A stretch of 36,860 nt of DNA from Psychromonas ossibalaenae ATCC BAA-1528 (GTDB taxonomy: Bacteria; Pseudomonadota; Gammaproteobacteria; Enterobacterales; Psychromonadaceae), in assembly GCF_000381745.1 (NCBI RefSeq), contig NZ_KB907018.1, positions 1 through 36,860 on the forward strand, in the 5' to 3' direction. The notes beneath the pieces are model-generated. The model saw nothing but the letters and a program-made list of their open reading frames with translations. It ran no database searches and was not told the origin of the DNA. A program made the position numbers and the translations under genes. Shown here one piece after another: positions 15,279 through 24,997 of the stretch (position 1 is the stretch's first letter; the number at the start of each line of letters is the position of its first letter).

Positions 15279-16508
15279 ATGACTCAGTTTTCACTCAATA
15301 AAGACAAAATCAAAGTTCTTCTTCTAGAAGGTTTACACCAAAGCTCAGTTGATACTTTTACCGACGCTGGTTACACAAACATTGAAAGCATCAAAACTTC
15401 CCTTAGTGAAGAAGATTTAATTGAAAAAATTAAAGATGTTCATTTTATTGGTATTCGATCCCGCTCTAACCTGAGTAAAAGAGTATTAGAAGCGGCTGAC
15501 AAACTTGTTGGTATCGGCTGTTTTTGTATCGGCACAAACCAAGTTGATCTTGATGCAGCACAGGCAAAGGGTATTGCTGTATTTAATGCCCCTTTTTCAA
15601 ACACCCGTAGTGTTGCAGAACTTGTGTTAGGTCAGGCTTTATTATTATTACGCGGTATACCAGAACGTAATGCGAAAGCACACCGTGGAGAGTGGGATAA
15701 ATCAGCCAACGCTTCCTACGAAGCACGTGGTAAAAAATTAGGCATTATCGGTTACGGTCATATCGGTACACAGTTTGGTATTCTTGCGGAAAACTTAGGT
15801 TTTAAAGTCTCATTTTACGATATTGAGAATAAATTAACTCTAGGTAATGCAACACAAATCGCCAGCATGGAACAACTACTTGCTCAGTCTGATATTATTA
15901 GTCTACATGTACCTGAAGTTGACTCTACAAAAAATATGATGGGTAAAAAAGAGTTTTCACAGATGAAAGACGGGGCTATTTTCATGAATGCGGCCCGCGG
16001 CACCGTTGTTGATATTCAGGCTTTATGTGACGCTCTTGAAAGCAAAAAACTATCGGGTGCAGCAGTTGATGTATTTCCGGTAGAGCCGAAATCAAATAAT
16101 GAAGAGTTTGAATCGCCACTGCGTAAATTTGATAATGTTATTCTTACACCGCATGTCGGCGGCAGCACACAGGAAGCACAAGAAAACATCGGTTTTGAAG
16201 TTGCCGGTAAACTGGTTAAATACTCAGATAACGGTTCAACGCTGTCTTCTAAAAACTTCCCGGAAGTTTCTTTACCTGCACATACCAATACCAGCCGTCT
16301 GCTGCATATTCACCGTAACCAGCCGGGCATACTTACTCAAATCAACCTGGCATTTGCCGAAAGTAATATCAATATCGCCGGGCAGTACCTGCAGACGAAT
16401 GAAAACATTGGTTATGTAGTTATTGATGTGAACAGTGAAGATGGACAGACTGCATTGGTTAAACTAAAAGAGATTAAAGGCACAATTCGTGCACGTCTGC
16501 TTAAGTAA
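15279..16508 (+). CDS. serA: D-3-phosphoglycerate dehydrogenase SerA
   Basis: SerA oxidises 3-phosphoglycerate with NAD+ in the first step of serine synthesis. The protein is 409 aa from ATG 15279, which has an AAGGAA ribosome-binding site; the upstream in-frame start at 15237 is not family-like. Motifs are I-G-C-F-C-I-G-T-N-Q-V-D-L, the Rossmann segment L-G-I-I-G-Y-G-H-I-G-T-Q, N-A-A-R-G-T-V-V-D, and T-P-H-V-G-G-S-T-Q-E-A-Q carrying the catalytic His. A C-terminal ACT domain (from L-L-H-I-H-R-N-Q-P-G) binds serine for feedback inhibition. Confidence 0.97.
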   Translation: MTQFSLNKDKIKVLLLEGLHQSSVDTFTDAGYTNIESIKTSLSEEDLIEKIKDVHFIGIRSRSNLSKRVLEAADKLVGIGCFCIGTNQVDLDAAQAKGIAVFNAPFSNTRSVAELVLGQALLLLRGIPERNAKAHRGEWDKSANASYEARGKKLGIIGYGHIGTQFGILAENLGFKVSFYDIENKLTLGNATQIASMEQLLAQSDIISLHVPEVDSTKNMMGKKEFSQMKDGAIFMNAARGTVVDIQALCDALESKKLSGAAVDVFPVEPKSNNEEFESPLRKFDNVILTPHVGGSTQEAQENIGFEVAGKLVKYSDNGSTLSSKNFPEVSLPAHTNTSRLLHIHRNQPGILTQINLAFAESNINIAGQYLQTNENIGYVVIDVNSEDGQTALVKLKEIKGTIRARLLK

Positions 16509-16548
16509 CCTGAGTTCAAGTTAAGTAATTTGCTAATTAACGTTTAAT

Positions 16549-16585
16549 AAAAAAGCCCGAAGAAATTAATTACTCGGGCTTTTTT
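16549..16585. terminator. Bidirectional terminator between serA and the GGDEF gene
   Basis: The arms AAAAAAGCCCGA (16549-16560) and TCGGGCTTTTTT (16574-16585) are flanked by runs suitable for termination on both strands. The genes converge here. Confidence 0.92.
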
Positions 16586-16601
16586 ATCATCAATAAAAAA
16601 C

Positions 16602-17333
16602 TTAATCGCTACTAACGCAGTTCTTTCCTTTTAATTTAGCTTTATATAATGCTAAATCAGCGCGTTTAATCACATCCTGCAAAGAGGTATTAGGATCTGC
16701 CTGACTTACACCTAAGCTCGCACTAAGCTCAATACGGCCTTTTACAGCACGATGAATATTGATTCGTAATTTTTCAGCCAGGACGATAGCCTGTGCAAGC
16801 TCTGAAACAGGGCAGAGTATTAAAAACTCTTCACCTCCCCAGCGCGCACAAAAATCAGTTTTTCGGGTGTTCGCATCTAATTTCTCTGCAACTTCTTTTA
16901 AAATTTCATCACCTTTTAGGTGGCCGAAATTATCATTGATTTTTTTAAAATCATCAATATCGAGTATCACTAAACAAAACGGCTCTTTATAACGAATAAA
17001 ACGATGCCATTCTGATGCTAATTTGTATTCAATTGCGCGGCGGTTAAGTAGTTCAGTCAGCGAATCCGTAGATGCCTGCTGTTCAGCAAACGCCGCAAAT
17101 TTAACACTATCAATCCAACGGCGAATAGCAAAATACATAAAGCTGAGCATCAATACAAAAGTTAAGGGGATAAATTCATCAAGCTCCAGCTCTTCATGGG
17201 AACGCGAATACTCATACAGCAGCTCAAATAATTCCATTTTACCAAAAGAAAGCCAGAACAATACATTAAGCAGTAAGAGCAGAATAATATCGCTAACTAA
17301 GTTTTTTTTGTGGCGGTACTTAATAGTATGCAT
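16602..17333 (-). CDS. Membrane diguanylate cyclase (GGDEF domain)
   Basis: A 243-aa protein with two N-terminal membrane segments (about residues 14-30 and 53-70) joined by a short acidic periplasmic loop. A C-terminal GGDEF domain follows (about 85-243). The active-site signature is R-W-G-G-E-E-F, and RKTD five residues before it matches the inhibitory I-site (RxxD), so the enzyme should make c-di-GMP and be product-inhibited. No separate sensor domain is present; the loop and membrane helices are the only candidates. The C-terminal A-D-x-A-L-Y-x-A-K-x-x-G-x-N is intact. It is a single-gene unit whose signal is unknown. Confidence 0.9.
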   Translation of the reverse strand: MHTIKYRHKKNLVSDIILLLLLNVLFWLSFGKMELFELLYEYSRSHEELELDEFIPLTFVLMLSFMYFAIRRWIDSVKFAAFAEQQASTDSLTELLNRRAIEYKLASEWHRFIRYKEPFCLVILDIDDFKKINDNFGHLKGDEILKEVAEKLDANTRKTDFCARWGGEEFLILCPVSELAQAIVLAEKLRINIHRAVKGRIELSASLGVSQADPNTSLQDVIKRADLALYKAKLKGKNCVSSD

Positions 17334-17495
17334 AAATAAACCTGTAAAAAGCGTAGATATAAGCCTTTACATCCGAAGCCTAAATTAATAATAGACCAGA
17401 ATAATTTAGTTAAATTTATTTATCCTCCCTAGCAGAATAACTTTCTCTTAACTCTTTACGCCTCCCGCTATTCTAAGCATCAAAAAATACCAATA

Positions 17496-18446
17496 TTACT
17501 CACTGATAAACTGCTGTGCCTGCTGGTCAGAAGCTAAGAAGCTCCAGGCAATGAACCGGCTGACTTTCTGCCCTTGCGACATTTTAATCACCTTAATCTG
17601 CTGTGCACCAAGCTCCGCTAATAACTTTTTCAGGGGAGGTATATTTTCAGATTTAGAAACTAAACTGCTGAACCAGCAGACCTGTTCGGCATAATCTTTA
17701 CTCTCACGACTCATCTGTTTCAAAAATGCAATTTCACCACCAGCACAGCAGAGTTCGTTCTCCTGCCCGCCAAAATTAAGCTTAACCGGAGTAACCTTGC
17801 CTTTATTAAGATTATTAATTTTACGTGTAGAGCCCGCTAGCGCCTTGTCCATCGATGCATGGAAAGGCGGATTACACATACTGAAAATAAACTTATCCTG
17901 TTTTTTTATGATTCCGGAAAAAATAAGCTGTTCATTTTTCTGCTGTACAAGTTTAATACGGTCTTTAAGAGCCGCATTAGATTTTACAATTAACGACGCC
18001 GTTTTGACGGAAACCGGATCAATATCGCTGCCGACAAAAGACCAGCCGTAGCTCTGACTGCCGATAATCGGATAGATACAATTAGCGCCGCTGCCAATAT
18101 CTAAGGCTTTAATTTTCTTACCGGATGGTATTTCACCATTAAATGTTTCAGCTAATAAATCAGCAAGGTAATGAATATAGTCTGCACGGCCGGGAATAGG
18201 CGGGCATAAATATCCCTCTGGAATCTGCCAGAAATCGACACCATAAAAACATTTCAGCAGCGCCTGATTAAGCAGTAGAACTGCCTGGGGATCACTAAAG
18301 TTAATGGTTGCCAGGCCTTTCGGGTTAGCGGTAACAAAAGGGGTTAGAGCAGGACAGGCAGCCGTTAGCTGGGTAAAGTCATAACTGCCTTGGTGCAGGT
18401 TTCTTGGATGCAGTGAAGCAGCCTTTTTAGCTTTATTTTTAATCAT
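17496..18446 (-). CDS. rlmF: 23S rRNA (adenine(1618)-N6)-methyltransferase RlmF
   Basis: RlmF makes m6A at position 1618 of 23S rRNA. The 316-aa protein has the family opening L-H-P-R-N-L-H-Q-G-x-Y-D-F, SAM-binding L-D-I-G-S-G-A-N-C-I-Y-P, and catalytic M-C-N-P-P-F-H-A-S. Start choice: ATG 18446 has GCGGAA seven bases upstream. A GTG at 18470 overlaps the stop of the preceding gene as GTGA and would add eight residues, so translational coupling from GTG cannot be excluded. It is the last gene of hrpB-mrcB-sufE-DUF3108-rlmF. Confidence 0.9.
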   Translation of the reverse strand: MIKNKAKKAASLHPRNLHQGSYDFTQLTAACPALTPFVTANPKGLATINFSDPQAVLLLNQALLKCFYGVDFWQIPEGYLCPPIPGRADYIHYLADLLAETFNGEIPSGKKIKALDIGSGANCIYPIIGSQSYGWSFVGSDIDPVSVKTASLIVKSNAALKDRIKLVQQKNEQLIFSGIIKKQDKFIFSMCNPPFHASMDKALAGSTRKINNLNKGKVTPVKLNFGGQENELCCAGGEIAFLKQMSRESKDYAEQVCWFSSLVSKSENIPPLKKLLAELGAQQIKVIKMSQGQKVSRFIAWSFLASDQQAQQFISE

Positions 18447-18466
18447 TGTTTTTTCCGCAAAAGTGT

Positions 18467-19189
18467 TCACAATTTCTTAGCTGAGTGCTCACTTAATTCT
18501 CCTCTAATATCCAGCATGTTACGCTGATAATGAAATTTAACCATCTGATAATTAATATCAGGAGCAAACCAGGCAGTAAGTTTACGATCATCTTTTTGAG
18601 TCTGCTCTAAACGAAAAGTCTGCAGCCGGCCGAATTTACTGTCAATTGACTCGCTTCCTTTCACCTCAAAAAAATAATGCGCAACTGAATCTGATGTCTG
18701 CATATAAAATTCAAAATGTGTCTGCCCTGCTTTTAGACCCTCACTCAACTGCAGCCCCAGTGCATTAAAATCGACTATTTTATCCGTTTCATTCACAAAC
18801 TCTTTTTTTTCACCATCCACCAGCAGTCGGCTTTTATGACCATTTTGAGAAAAATCAGCTGTCATACTCACACGAATAAAACCGACATTATTACGCACAA
18901 AATGCCGGCTCAGAAATAACTGCGAGTCCTTATCCCGGTAGATATCTGAAAGCTGATTACCGCCAAAAGAAAAAAACAAAAAAGCCAGTTCGGCCGAGGT
19001 ATTCACCCTCATATCAGCCCCCTGCGGACTTAACTCTCTGATAATTTGACCGACATTAATACTTTTATAAGAAACATCATAAACATAACGCTGCTCACTA
19101 TCAGCAAGTCCTAGGTTTTCCTGCGCAGATAAGTATTGAGGATTCAGTATCCATAGGATAGAAAAAAAGAATAAATATTTACTGTCCAT
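18467..19189 (-). CDS. DUF3108 domain periplasmic protein
   Basis: A 240-aa protein from ATG 19189, with a hydrophobic signal peptide (about residues 4-22) ending near L-S-A-Q. The body has the DUF3108 pattern: Y-V-Y-D-V-S-Y near the start, G-Q-I-I-R-E-L, then alternating strands and W-F-A-P-D-x-N-Y-Q-M-V-K-F-H-Y-Q-R near the C terminus. The function of the family is not established; the fold is expected to be beta-rich. It lies 7 bp after the sufE-like gene and touches rlmF. Confidence 0.8.
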   Translation of the reverse strand: MDSKYLFFFSILWILNPQYLSAQENLGLADSEQRYVYDVSYKSINVGQIIRELSPQGADMRVNTSAELAFLFFSFGGNQLSDIYRDKDSQLFLSRHFVRNNVGFIRVSMTADFSQNGHKSRLLVDGEKKEFVNETDKIVDFNALGLQLSEGLKAGQTHFEFYMQTSDSVAHYFFEVKGSESIDSKFGRLQTFRLEQTQKDDRKLTAWFAPDINYQMVKFHYQRNMLDIRGELSEHSAKKL

Positions 19190-19196
19190 AAGCAGA

Positions 19197-19598
19197 TTAA
19201 ACTCCTTGTATTTTTTCAACAATCGCCAGCAGACCATTTGCACGCGACGGGCTTAAATGATTAAGCAGACCTAACTGTGCAAAAATAGCTTTAATATCTA
19301 TTTCATGAATCTGCTCCGCAGTCTTTCCTTGAAAGATAGCCAGCAAAATCATCATTAACCCTTTAACCACCCGGGTATCACTGTCCATTTTAAAGTTATA
19401 ACGACTGTTTTTATTTTCAATCAGCAGCCAGGCTAGGCTTTCGCAGCCCTTTACCTGATTTACCTCTATCTTACTGCTATCGGCAAGCGGCGGTAATTGT
19501 TTACCCAGCTGGATTATTAAACGATATTGTTTATCCCAGCTTTTATTTTCTGTAAAGACACTCAGCAGCTGCTCAATGGTCATTAAGGGTTCAGTCAC
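19197..19598 (-). CDS. SufE/CsdE-family sulfur acceptor
   Basis: A 133-aa protein of the SufE fold, which takes persulfide sulfur from a cysteine desulfurase for Fe-S cluster or thio-cofactor synthesis. The active-site loop V-K-G-C-E-S (Cys about residue 53) is intact, followed by the W-L-L-I-E block, then G-L-M-M-I-L-L-A-I-F-Q-G-K-T and the C-terminal L-S-P-S-R-A-N-G-L. The start is GTG, with a strong AAGGAAG site; only one base separates it from the mrcB stop. No desulfurase gene (sufS, csdA) is nearby, so the partner must be encoded elsewhere. SufE and CsdE cannot be told apart from sequence alone. Confidence 0.88.
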   Translation of the reverse strand: MTEPLMTIEQLLSVFTENKSWDKQYRLIIQLGKQLPPLADSSKIEVNQVKGCESLAWLLIENKNSRYNFKMDSDTRVVKGLMMILLAIFQGKTAEQIHEIDIKAIFAQLGLLNHLSPSRANGLLAIVEKIQGV

Positions 19599-19599
19599 G

Positions 19600-21753
19600 C
19601 TAACTTCCTTTTTTCTGTTTCATATAATCTGAAAATAATACTAATGCACCGCTGCTGCCCGTTAAACCAGCACTTTTATTGTTATCTTTACCTACCCAGG
19701 TAGTGACAACTTCATCTGCATCAAACCCCAGAAACCAGCTGTCATTTAAATTATTGGTTGTACCTGTTTTACCTGAAAAATGCTGTCCCTGATTGCGCCA
19801 GCGTAAACTACGTGCCGTACCTTGTGTTGTCACCTTATGCAGAGTATTTGTCAACTGCGCAACCGCCTGCTGTGAGAAGACTTTATGCGCCTTATTTGAG
19901 CGTCTGTATAAAACCTCCCCCTCTTTTGAAAGAATACTGCGTATTAAACTTAGCGGTTTATAGACTCCCTGCATAGTAATCGGCTGATACATTTGCGCTA
20001 CCTGAAAAGGAGAAAGAGACAGGCTGCCTAATACTAATGATGGATAGGCTTTTATCTTTTCCTTAACGCCCATTTTATGCAGATTATTAATAATATTGCT
20101 AAGTCCAACCTGCATACCTAAATTAACCGTGGGCACATTTAAAGAATAAACTAACGCCTCTTCTAAGCTGACCTCGCCGCGAAATTTACGGCTGTAATTT
20201 TTCGGTTTCCAGCGCTGACCAGTGGCATTTTTAAGAATGATCTCTTTATCATCCAAACGGTAATCTAAATCATAACCTGCATCTAAAGCGGTCAGATACA
20301 CTGCCGGTTTAACCAGTGAGCCAATCGGGCGGTTAGCATCTAAAGCCCGGTTAAAACCGCTGAATTTAACATCTCGCCCGGAAACTAGCGCCCGCACCTC
20401 TGCATATCTACGGTCACTTACCACCATAGCTCCCTGCAGATCATCCTGATCTTTTTTCTCAACTCTTTCGACACCGTTATGTACAGCAAGTTCGGCATTT
20501 CGCTGCGCCAGCGGATCTATCGAGGTAAAAATATGCAGACCGCTTGATTTGCGCACACCAGAGGGAACCTTGGTTTGTAATTCACGGTGTAGCAGACTGA
20601 TAAACGCCGGATTAGCCCGGTTATCCAGGGCACGTCTATCACTTAGGTTAAGCTGGTCAGCAACGGCATACTTATAATCAGCGGTACTGATTAGGTTGTT
20701 TTCAACCATCAATCTCAGCACCAGATCGCGCCGTGCTGAGGCCCGCTCAGGATTACGGCGCGGATTATAATAGGAAGGTCCTTTGATAATCGCCACCAGC
20801 AGCGCAATCTGCTCAACACGCAGCTCATTGATCGGCCGGGCAAAATAAAAGTCACTAGCAAGACCAATACCGTAAATACCGGCATTACCATTCTGCGCTA
20901 AATAAACCTCATTAAGATAAGCTTCTAGAATGGCGTCTTTGCTGTATTTATAATCCATCAGAACAGCAATATAAGCCTCTTGAAACTTACGCCATAAACT
21001 GCGGTCCTGAGTCAGAAAAAGATTCTTCGCTAACTGCTGAGTTAAAGTACTGCCCCCCTGAACGGTTCGTCCAGCCTGAAAATTAACGATAAAGGCACGC
21101 ACGATAGCAAAGGGTGAAATGCCCTGGTGATGGTAAAAATCACGATCTTCCATCAGCAGCAGAGTATCGATAAATAAGCTGGGAATGCGCTCAAAGGGCA
21201 CAAAAACACGATCTTCAATGGTATCTGAATGTAAACGCTCTAACAGCAGAGGATCTAAGCGGGTTGAAGCTAGACTCTGTGCCTGAGTATTTTTAATCGC
21301 AGCTATTTTATTATCGGAAAAATGAACGGTTATCCGCACGGCACTTTCAGGCTGATTCGGAAAATCAAAAGCACGCCGGTAAATAGACACCTGCTGATTA
21401 TTAACGGCATATTGCCCGCTTGCCTGCAGCGAACGTACCGGGCGGTAGTTTAATAACTGTAGTTCCTTGATTAATGACTGCTGTGACAACTCCTTGCCAG
21501 GTGCTAATAACAGCGGACGAGCATAAACCTGCGCCGGCAGTGTCCAGGTCGGTCCGTCTAATTTGCGTTCAATCTTCCGATCAAAATAGATCCCGGCGAT
21601 AAGCATAAAGGCGATAAAAGCTAAACTGCCTTTCCAGAACAGGGACCAGAGTCCACTCAAAAAACGCTGTTTAAAGGAGGCTTTTTTCTTAGTTTTTCTT
21701 TTCTTTTTTTTGTTTTTTGAAAAAAACGTAAACAAAGCGTTAATTTTAGACAT
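19600..21753 (-). CDS. mrcB: Penicillin-binding protein 1B (bifunctional)
   Basis: PBP1B polymerises and cross-links peptidoglycan. The 717-aa protein has a very basic cytoplasmic start (residues 15-30) and one membrane helix (about 38-57). A UB2H-like region that would bind LpoB follows. The glycosyltransferase domain has M-E-D-R-D-F-Y-H-H-Q-G (catalytic Glu202) and Q-G-G-S-T-L-T-Q-Q-L-A-K. The transpeptidase has S-L-V-K (Ser479), S-L-N (537-539) and K-T-G-T-T (662-666). It is shorter than E. coli PBP1B (844 aa), mostly through a shorter N terminus and C-terminal end. It follows hrpB by 24 bp. Confidence 0.95.
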   Translation of the reverse strand: MSKINALFTFFSKNKKKKRKTKKKASFKQRFLSGLWSLFWKGSLAFIAFMLIAGIYFDRKIERKLDGPTWTLPAQVYARPLLLAPGKELSQQSLIKELQLLNYRPVRSLQASGQYAVNNQQVSIYRRAFDFPNQPESAVRITVHFSDNKIAAIKNTQAQSLASTRLDPLLLERLHSDTIEDRVFVPFERIPSLFIDTLLLMEDRDFYHHQGISPFAIVRAFIVNFQAGRTVQGGSTLTQQLAKNLFLTQDRSLWRKFQEAYIAVLMDYKYSKDAILEAYLNEVYLAQNGNAGIYGIGLASDFYFARPINELRVEQIALLVAIIKGPSYYNPRRNPERASARRDLVLRLMVENNLISTADYKYAVADQLNLSDRRALDNRANPAFISLLHRELQTKVPSGVRKSSGLHIFTSIDPLAQRNAELAVHNGVERVEKKDQDDLQGAMVVSDRRYAEVRALVSGRDVKFSGFNRALDANRPIGSLVKPAVYLTALDAGYDLDYRLDDKEIILKNATGQRWKPKNYSRKFRGEVSLEEALVYSLNVPTVNLGMQVGLSNIINNLHKMGVKEKIKAYPSLVLGSLSLSPFQVAQMYQPITMQGVYKPLSLIRSILSKEGEVLYRRSNKAHKVFSQQAVAQLTNTLHKVTTQGTARSLRWRNQGQHFSGKTGTTNNLNDSWFLGFDADEVVTTWVGKDNNKSAGLTGSSGALVLFSDYMKQKKGS

Positions 21754-21777
21754 TAATTTTCCAACTGTATTTCAATT

Positions 21778-24258
21778 TTATTTCTGCTCAAGATGTTTTT
21801 TAGTGCGTCTTGTGGCGACAGCCTCAAGCGGATTATCCGGCCAGTAATGTTTAGGGTATCGCCCGCGCATCTCTTTTTTGACCTCTGTATATGCTCCCTG
21901 CCAGAAAGCGCCTAAGTCCTGCGTCAGCTGCAGGGGGCGCATTGCCGGCGAAAGCAGTGCTAATTGTAACTGAATACGCCCGCCAAAGATGCACGGGGTT
22001 TCCTGTTGGCCGAATAATTCCTGCATACGTACCGATAATACAGGGGCTTCATCATCTCGATAACTAATTTTAATAGTGGAGCCGGTCGGCACCTTGATAG
22101 TAGTTGGAAAGAGCTCATTGAATATCTGCAGAACAGACCAGGATAAACGCGAAAGTAAAGCGCCCTTAAGATCCAGGCGTTTTAACTGCTCCGGTTTTGT
22201 CACACCGTTTAAATAGGGAGCTAACCATTGTCCGCAGTTTTCAAGTAGAACTTGTTCGGAAAAATCAGGAAAATCTATTTTATAATTAACTGCACTCAGC
22301 TGCGCAAATGCATAACGCAATCTGCTCAGCAGCTGCTTATCTTCATCTGACCAGGACAAAACGGCTAATCCCGCCTGCCTTATCCCACTTAAGACAGCAG
22401 AACTCTTCTGCTCATTACTGACATTAGCCAGCGGGCGCTTACTAATCTGCAAGCTCCCAATATTTAAACGCTTTTCTGCAATTAACTTTTTAGTCGACAA
22501 CTGCCAGCAGATATAATCCTGTTCGCTTAAATAGTGAGGCAAATAAGTCTGGATCATCTCGAGTGAAACTGGACAAGCTTTATAAATCAAACTGTTTACA
22601 GTTCGGTCCGACAAAGCGAGATCAGCAGCCACCAACATTGTCTGCCCGATTAAATTAGATTCATGCAACAAAGATGCACCAGTTCCATTACTTAATAAAT
22701 AGATGCCGTTATTAAGATCGCGAGCTTTGGCAATGCGGTCCGGATAAGCAAGTGCTAACAACAAACCGCAATAGGTTAATGGTAAGGTTTGCCCCGTTTT
22801 CTTCACAGTGAGTTTTTTTAATAAAATAGACTGCTGCTGCTTAACTGCCGATGACGGCCTTAATACCCCCTGCTCAATATCATCACTGCCTTTTTCATTA
22901 CTTTCCAGCAGTGCGGCCAGCAGACAGGCAAGTTCCACTAACCCGGTTATATGATGATCTTTCTGCAGAGATACAGCCCGTAATAAAAGGTGTCCTAAGC
23001 GCGGATTAACACCTAGTTTTATTATCGCCTGACCATGTCTGGTGCAACGCTCTTTAGCGTCAACGGCACCGATGCTTTTTAATAAACATTTAGCCACATC
23101 AACATTAACCTTTGCCGGCTGAGTAATAAAAGACAGTTCATTGAGATCTGTTACTCCCCAGTTGAAAACTTCTAAAACTAATGACGTTAAATCGCTTCGG
23201 TTGATTTCAGGAGAAGCCTGCTTATTGAGGCGGGTTTCTTCTGACCATAAACGATAACAGGCCCCGTGACTTAAACGCCCAGCTCGCCCGGCGCGCTGTG
23301 TCGCATTTGCGCTGCTAATCCGCTGCGTATGCAGTTTACCAATGCCCGACTGCACCTGATAAGACATGCAGCGTTCAAAGCCTGAGTCCACCACCACGGT
23401 AATGCCTTCAATGGTTAAACTAGTTTCTGCGATATTAGTAGCAATAACTATCTTGCGAAACCCAGACGGACAGTTAGCAATCGCTTTCTGCTGCTCGTCC
23501 AATGTCAGCGCGCCGTATAGAGGAGCGATCAGCAGCTTGTCCGGCAGCTGATCAAAATAGCCCCGCAATAAAGACTCACATTGTTTTATCTCTTTTATGC
23601 CGGCAACAAAGACTAAAATATTTCCCGCCCGCTCCTGATAAGCACGTTTAATTAATTTAACTAAATCGGGTACCAGAGTCTGTTTACTGCTGCTTTGATA
23701 AAAGTAATCAATAGGAAAAGAGCGCCCCTCCGAAGAGATACATAAAGCATCTGGCAGCTGTTTATACAGACTGCTGTTATCCAGCGTTGCCGACATAATC
23801 AGCAGTTTTAAATCCTCACGCAATGCCCCCTGGATATCAAGCGCCAGCGCTAAACCTAAATCAGCCTGTAAATTACGCTCATGAAATTCATCGAAAATAA
23901 GCAGATCCACACCGTTTAATTCCGGATCATGCTGGAGCATACGCGTCAGTACACCTTCGGTTACTATTTCCAGGCGGGTATCTTTACTGGTTTTATTCTC
24001 ACCGCGCATACGGTAACCAACTCTGCCGCCTACCGGCTCTTTTAACAGCGAAGAAAGATAATACGCAATATTTTTAGCCGCCAGCCTGCGCGGTTCTAGC
24101 ATAATTATTCTGCCGGAAAACCACTGCTCTTTAACCATAGTAAAAGGCAGAAAAGTTGACTTACCGGCACCGGGAGGTGCCTGTAGAATAACTTGCGGGG
24201 CAAGTAATAAGCTTGACTGCAGCTGCTTGATCACTGACTCAATGGGTAAAGATGGCAA
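21778..24258 (-). CDS. hrpB: ATP-dependent helicase HrpB (DEAH family)
   Basis: An 826-aa DEAH-box RNA helicase-like protein of unknown substrate. The start is placed at TTG 24258 (L-P-S-L-P-I-E-S-V), with GGAG six bases upstream; it aligns with the E. coli HrpB start, whereas the ATG 126 bases further upstream adds a non-family hydrophobic stretch. Motifs are Walker A A-P-P-G-A-G-K-S-T, motif II D-E-F-H-E-R-N, S-A-T-L, A-T-N-I-A-E-T-S-L-T and Q-R-A-G-R-A-G-R. The HrpB-specific C-terminal domain ends near Y-P-K-H-Y-W-P-D-N-P. Adjacent to mrcB, as in E. coli. Confidence 0.94.
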   Translation of the reverse strand: MPSLPIESVIKQLQSSLLLAPQVILQAPPGAGKSTFLPFTMVKEQWFSGRIIMLEPRRLAAKNIAYYLSSLLKEPVGGRVGYRMRGENKTSKDTRLEIVTEGVLTRMLQHDPELNGVDLLIFDEFHERNLQADLGLALALDIQGALREDLKLLIMSATLDNSSLYKQLPDALCISSEGRSFPIDYFYQSSSKQTLVPDLVKLIKRAYQERAGNILVFVAGIKEIKQCESLLRGYFDQLPDKLLIAPLYGALTLDEQQKAIANCPSGFRKIVIATNIAETSLTIEGITVVVDSGFERCMSYQVQSGIGKLHTQRISSANATQRAGRAGRLSHGACYRLWSEETRLNKQASPEINRSDLTSLVLEVFNWGVTDLNELSFITQPAKVNVDVAKCLLKSIGAVDAKERCTRHGQAIIKLGVNPRLGHLLLRAVSLQKDHHITGLVELACLLAALLESNEKGSDDIEQGVLRPSSAVKQQQSILLKKLTVKKTGQTLPLTYCGLLLALAYPDRIAKARDLNNGIYLLSNGTGASLLHESNLIGQTMLVAADLALSDRTVNSLIYKACPVSLEMIQTYLPHYLSEQDYICWQLSTKKLIAEKRLNIGSLQISKRPLANVSNEQKSSAVLSGIRQAGLAVLSWSDEDKQLLSRLRYAFAQLSAVNYKIDFPDFSEQVLLENCGQWLAPYLNGVTKPEQLKRLDLKGALLSRLSWSVLQIFNELFPTTIKVPTGSTIKISYRDDEAPVLSVRMQELFGQQETPCIFGGRIQLQLALLSPAMRPLQLTQDLGAFWQGAYTEVKKEMRGRYPKHYWPDNPLEAVATRRTKKHLEQK

Positions 24259-24373
24259 ATAACACTCCGCTAAAATACAAATAAAAATAAAAAAAGTTAA
24301 ATTACGACATAGTGCGCCGCTCGACATTTCCGAAAAAAAACAAGTTTTAACAGCGCAAATAAACAACAATTCA

Positions 24374-24402
24374 TTGACTCGCACTACACTTATTGCTATA
24401 GA
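24374..24402 (+). promoter_or_regulatory. Sigma-70 promoter of dksA
   Basis: TTGACT (24374-24379) and TATAGA (24397-24402) are 17 bp apart, a good match to consensus. Predicted +1 is about 24409, leaving a leader of nearly 120 nt before dksA. No conserved leader element was recognised in it. Confidence 0.6.
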
Positions 24403-24526
24403 TAGCCGCCGAAAATAAGTGGAGCCATTTTAGCGTAATTTCACTACGGGTTTTATATCATTTTGTCGCTGTATTGATGCAGGTAAATTCGCGCAGTCAA
24501 TCATGCATCAGTTAAAGGAAAGTTCT

Positions 24527-24976
24527 ATGCCAGCCAATAATACTAAAAAAACATTAGGCATTTTAGCCATTGCCGGAGTTGAACCGTATCAGGAAAAAAG
24601 CGGTGAAGAGTACATGGATAAACCGCAACGTGATCATTTTACCAAAATTCTTGATGCGTGGCGTACACAATTACGCGAAGAAGTTGACCGTACCGTTGAC
24701 CATATGAAAGATGAAGCAGCTAACTTTCCAGATCCGGTTGACCGGGCAACGCAGGAAGAAGAGTTCAGCTTAGAGCTGCGTGCACGTGACCGTGAACGTC
24801 GTTTAATCAAGAAGATTTCTAAAACATTAAAGAAAATTGAAGAAGATGATTTCGGCTTCTGTGATTCTTGCGGTATCGAAATTGGTATCCGTCGTTTAGA
24901 AGCTCGCCCTACTGCTGATTTATGTATCGATTGTAAAACATTAGCTGAAATCAAAGAGAAACAAATTGTAGGTTAA
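24527..24976 (+). CDS. dksA: RNA polymerase-binding transcription factor DksA
   Basis: DksA inserts into the RNA polymerase secondary channel and works with ppGpp to control rRNA and amino-acid promoters. The 149-aa protein starts at ATG 24527 (M-P-A-N-N-T-K-K), with AAAGGAA upstream; a longer start at 24503 is less likely. The coiled-coil tip carries the conserved acidic [11 protein letters not shown]. The four-cysteine zinc finger is [20 protein letters not shown], then L-C-I-D-C. It heads the dksA-gluQ-pcnB-folK-pan run, as in E. coli. Confidence 0.97.
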   Translation: MPANNTKKTLGILAIAGVEPYQEKSGEEYMDKPQRDHFTKILDAWRTQLREEVDRTVDHMKDEAANFPDPVDRATQEEEFSLELRARDRERRLIKKISKTLKKIEEDDFGFCDSCGIEIGIRRLEARPTADLCIDCKTLAEIKEKQIVG

Positions 24977-24997
24977 TTTGTACCTTTGAATAAAAAT

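Noticed and set aside
16016..16288. 90-codon ORF antisense to serA
   Set aside because: A shadow of the serA reading frame.
24259..24384. ATG start of HrpB at 24384
   Set aside because: The added stretch is hydrophobic and not family-like; TTG 24258 has GGAG and aligns with the E. coli start.
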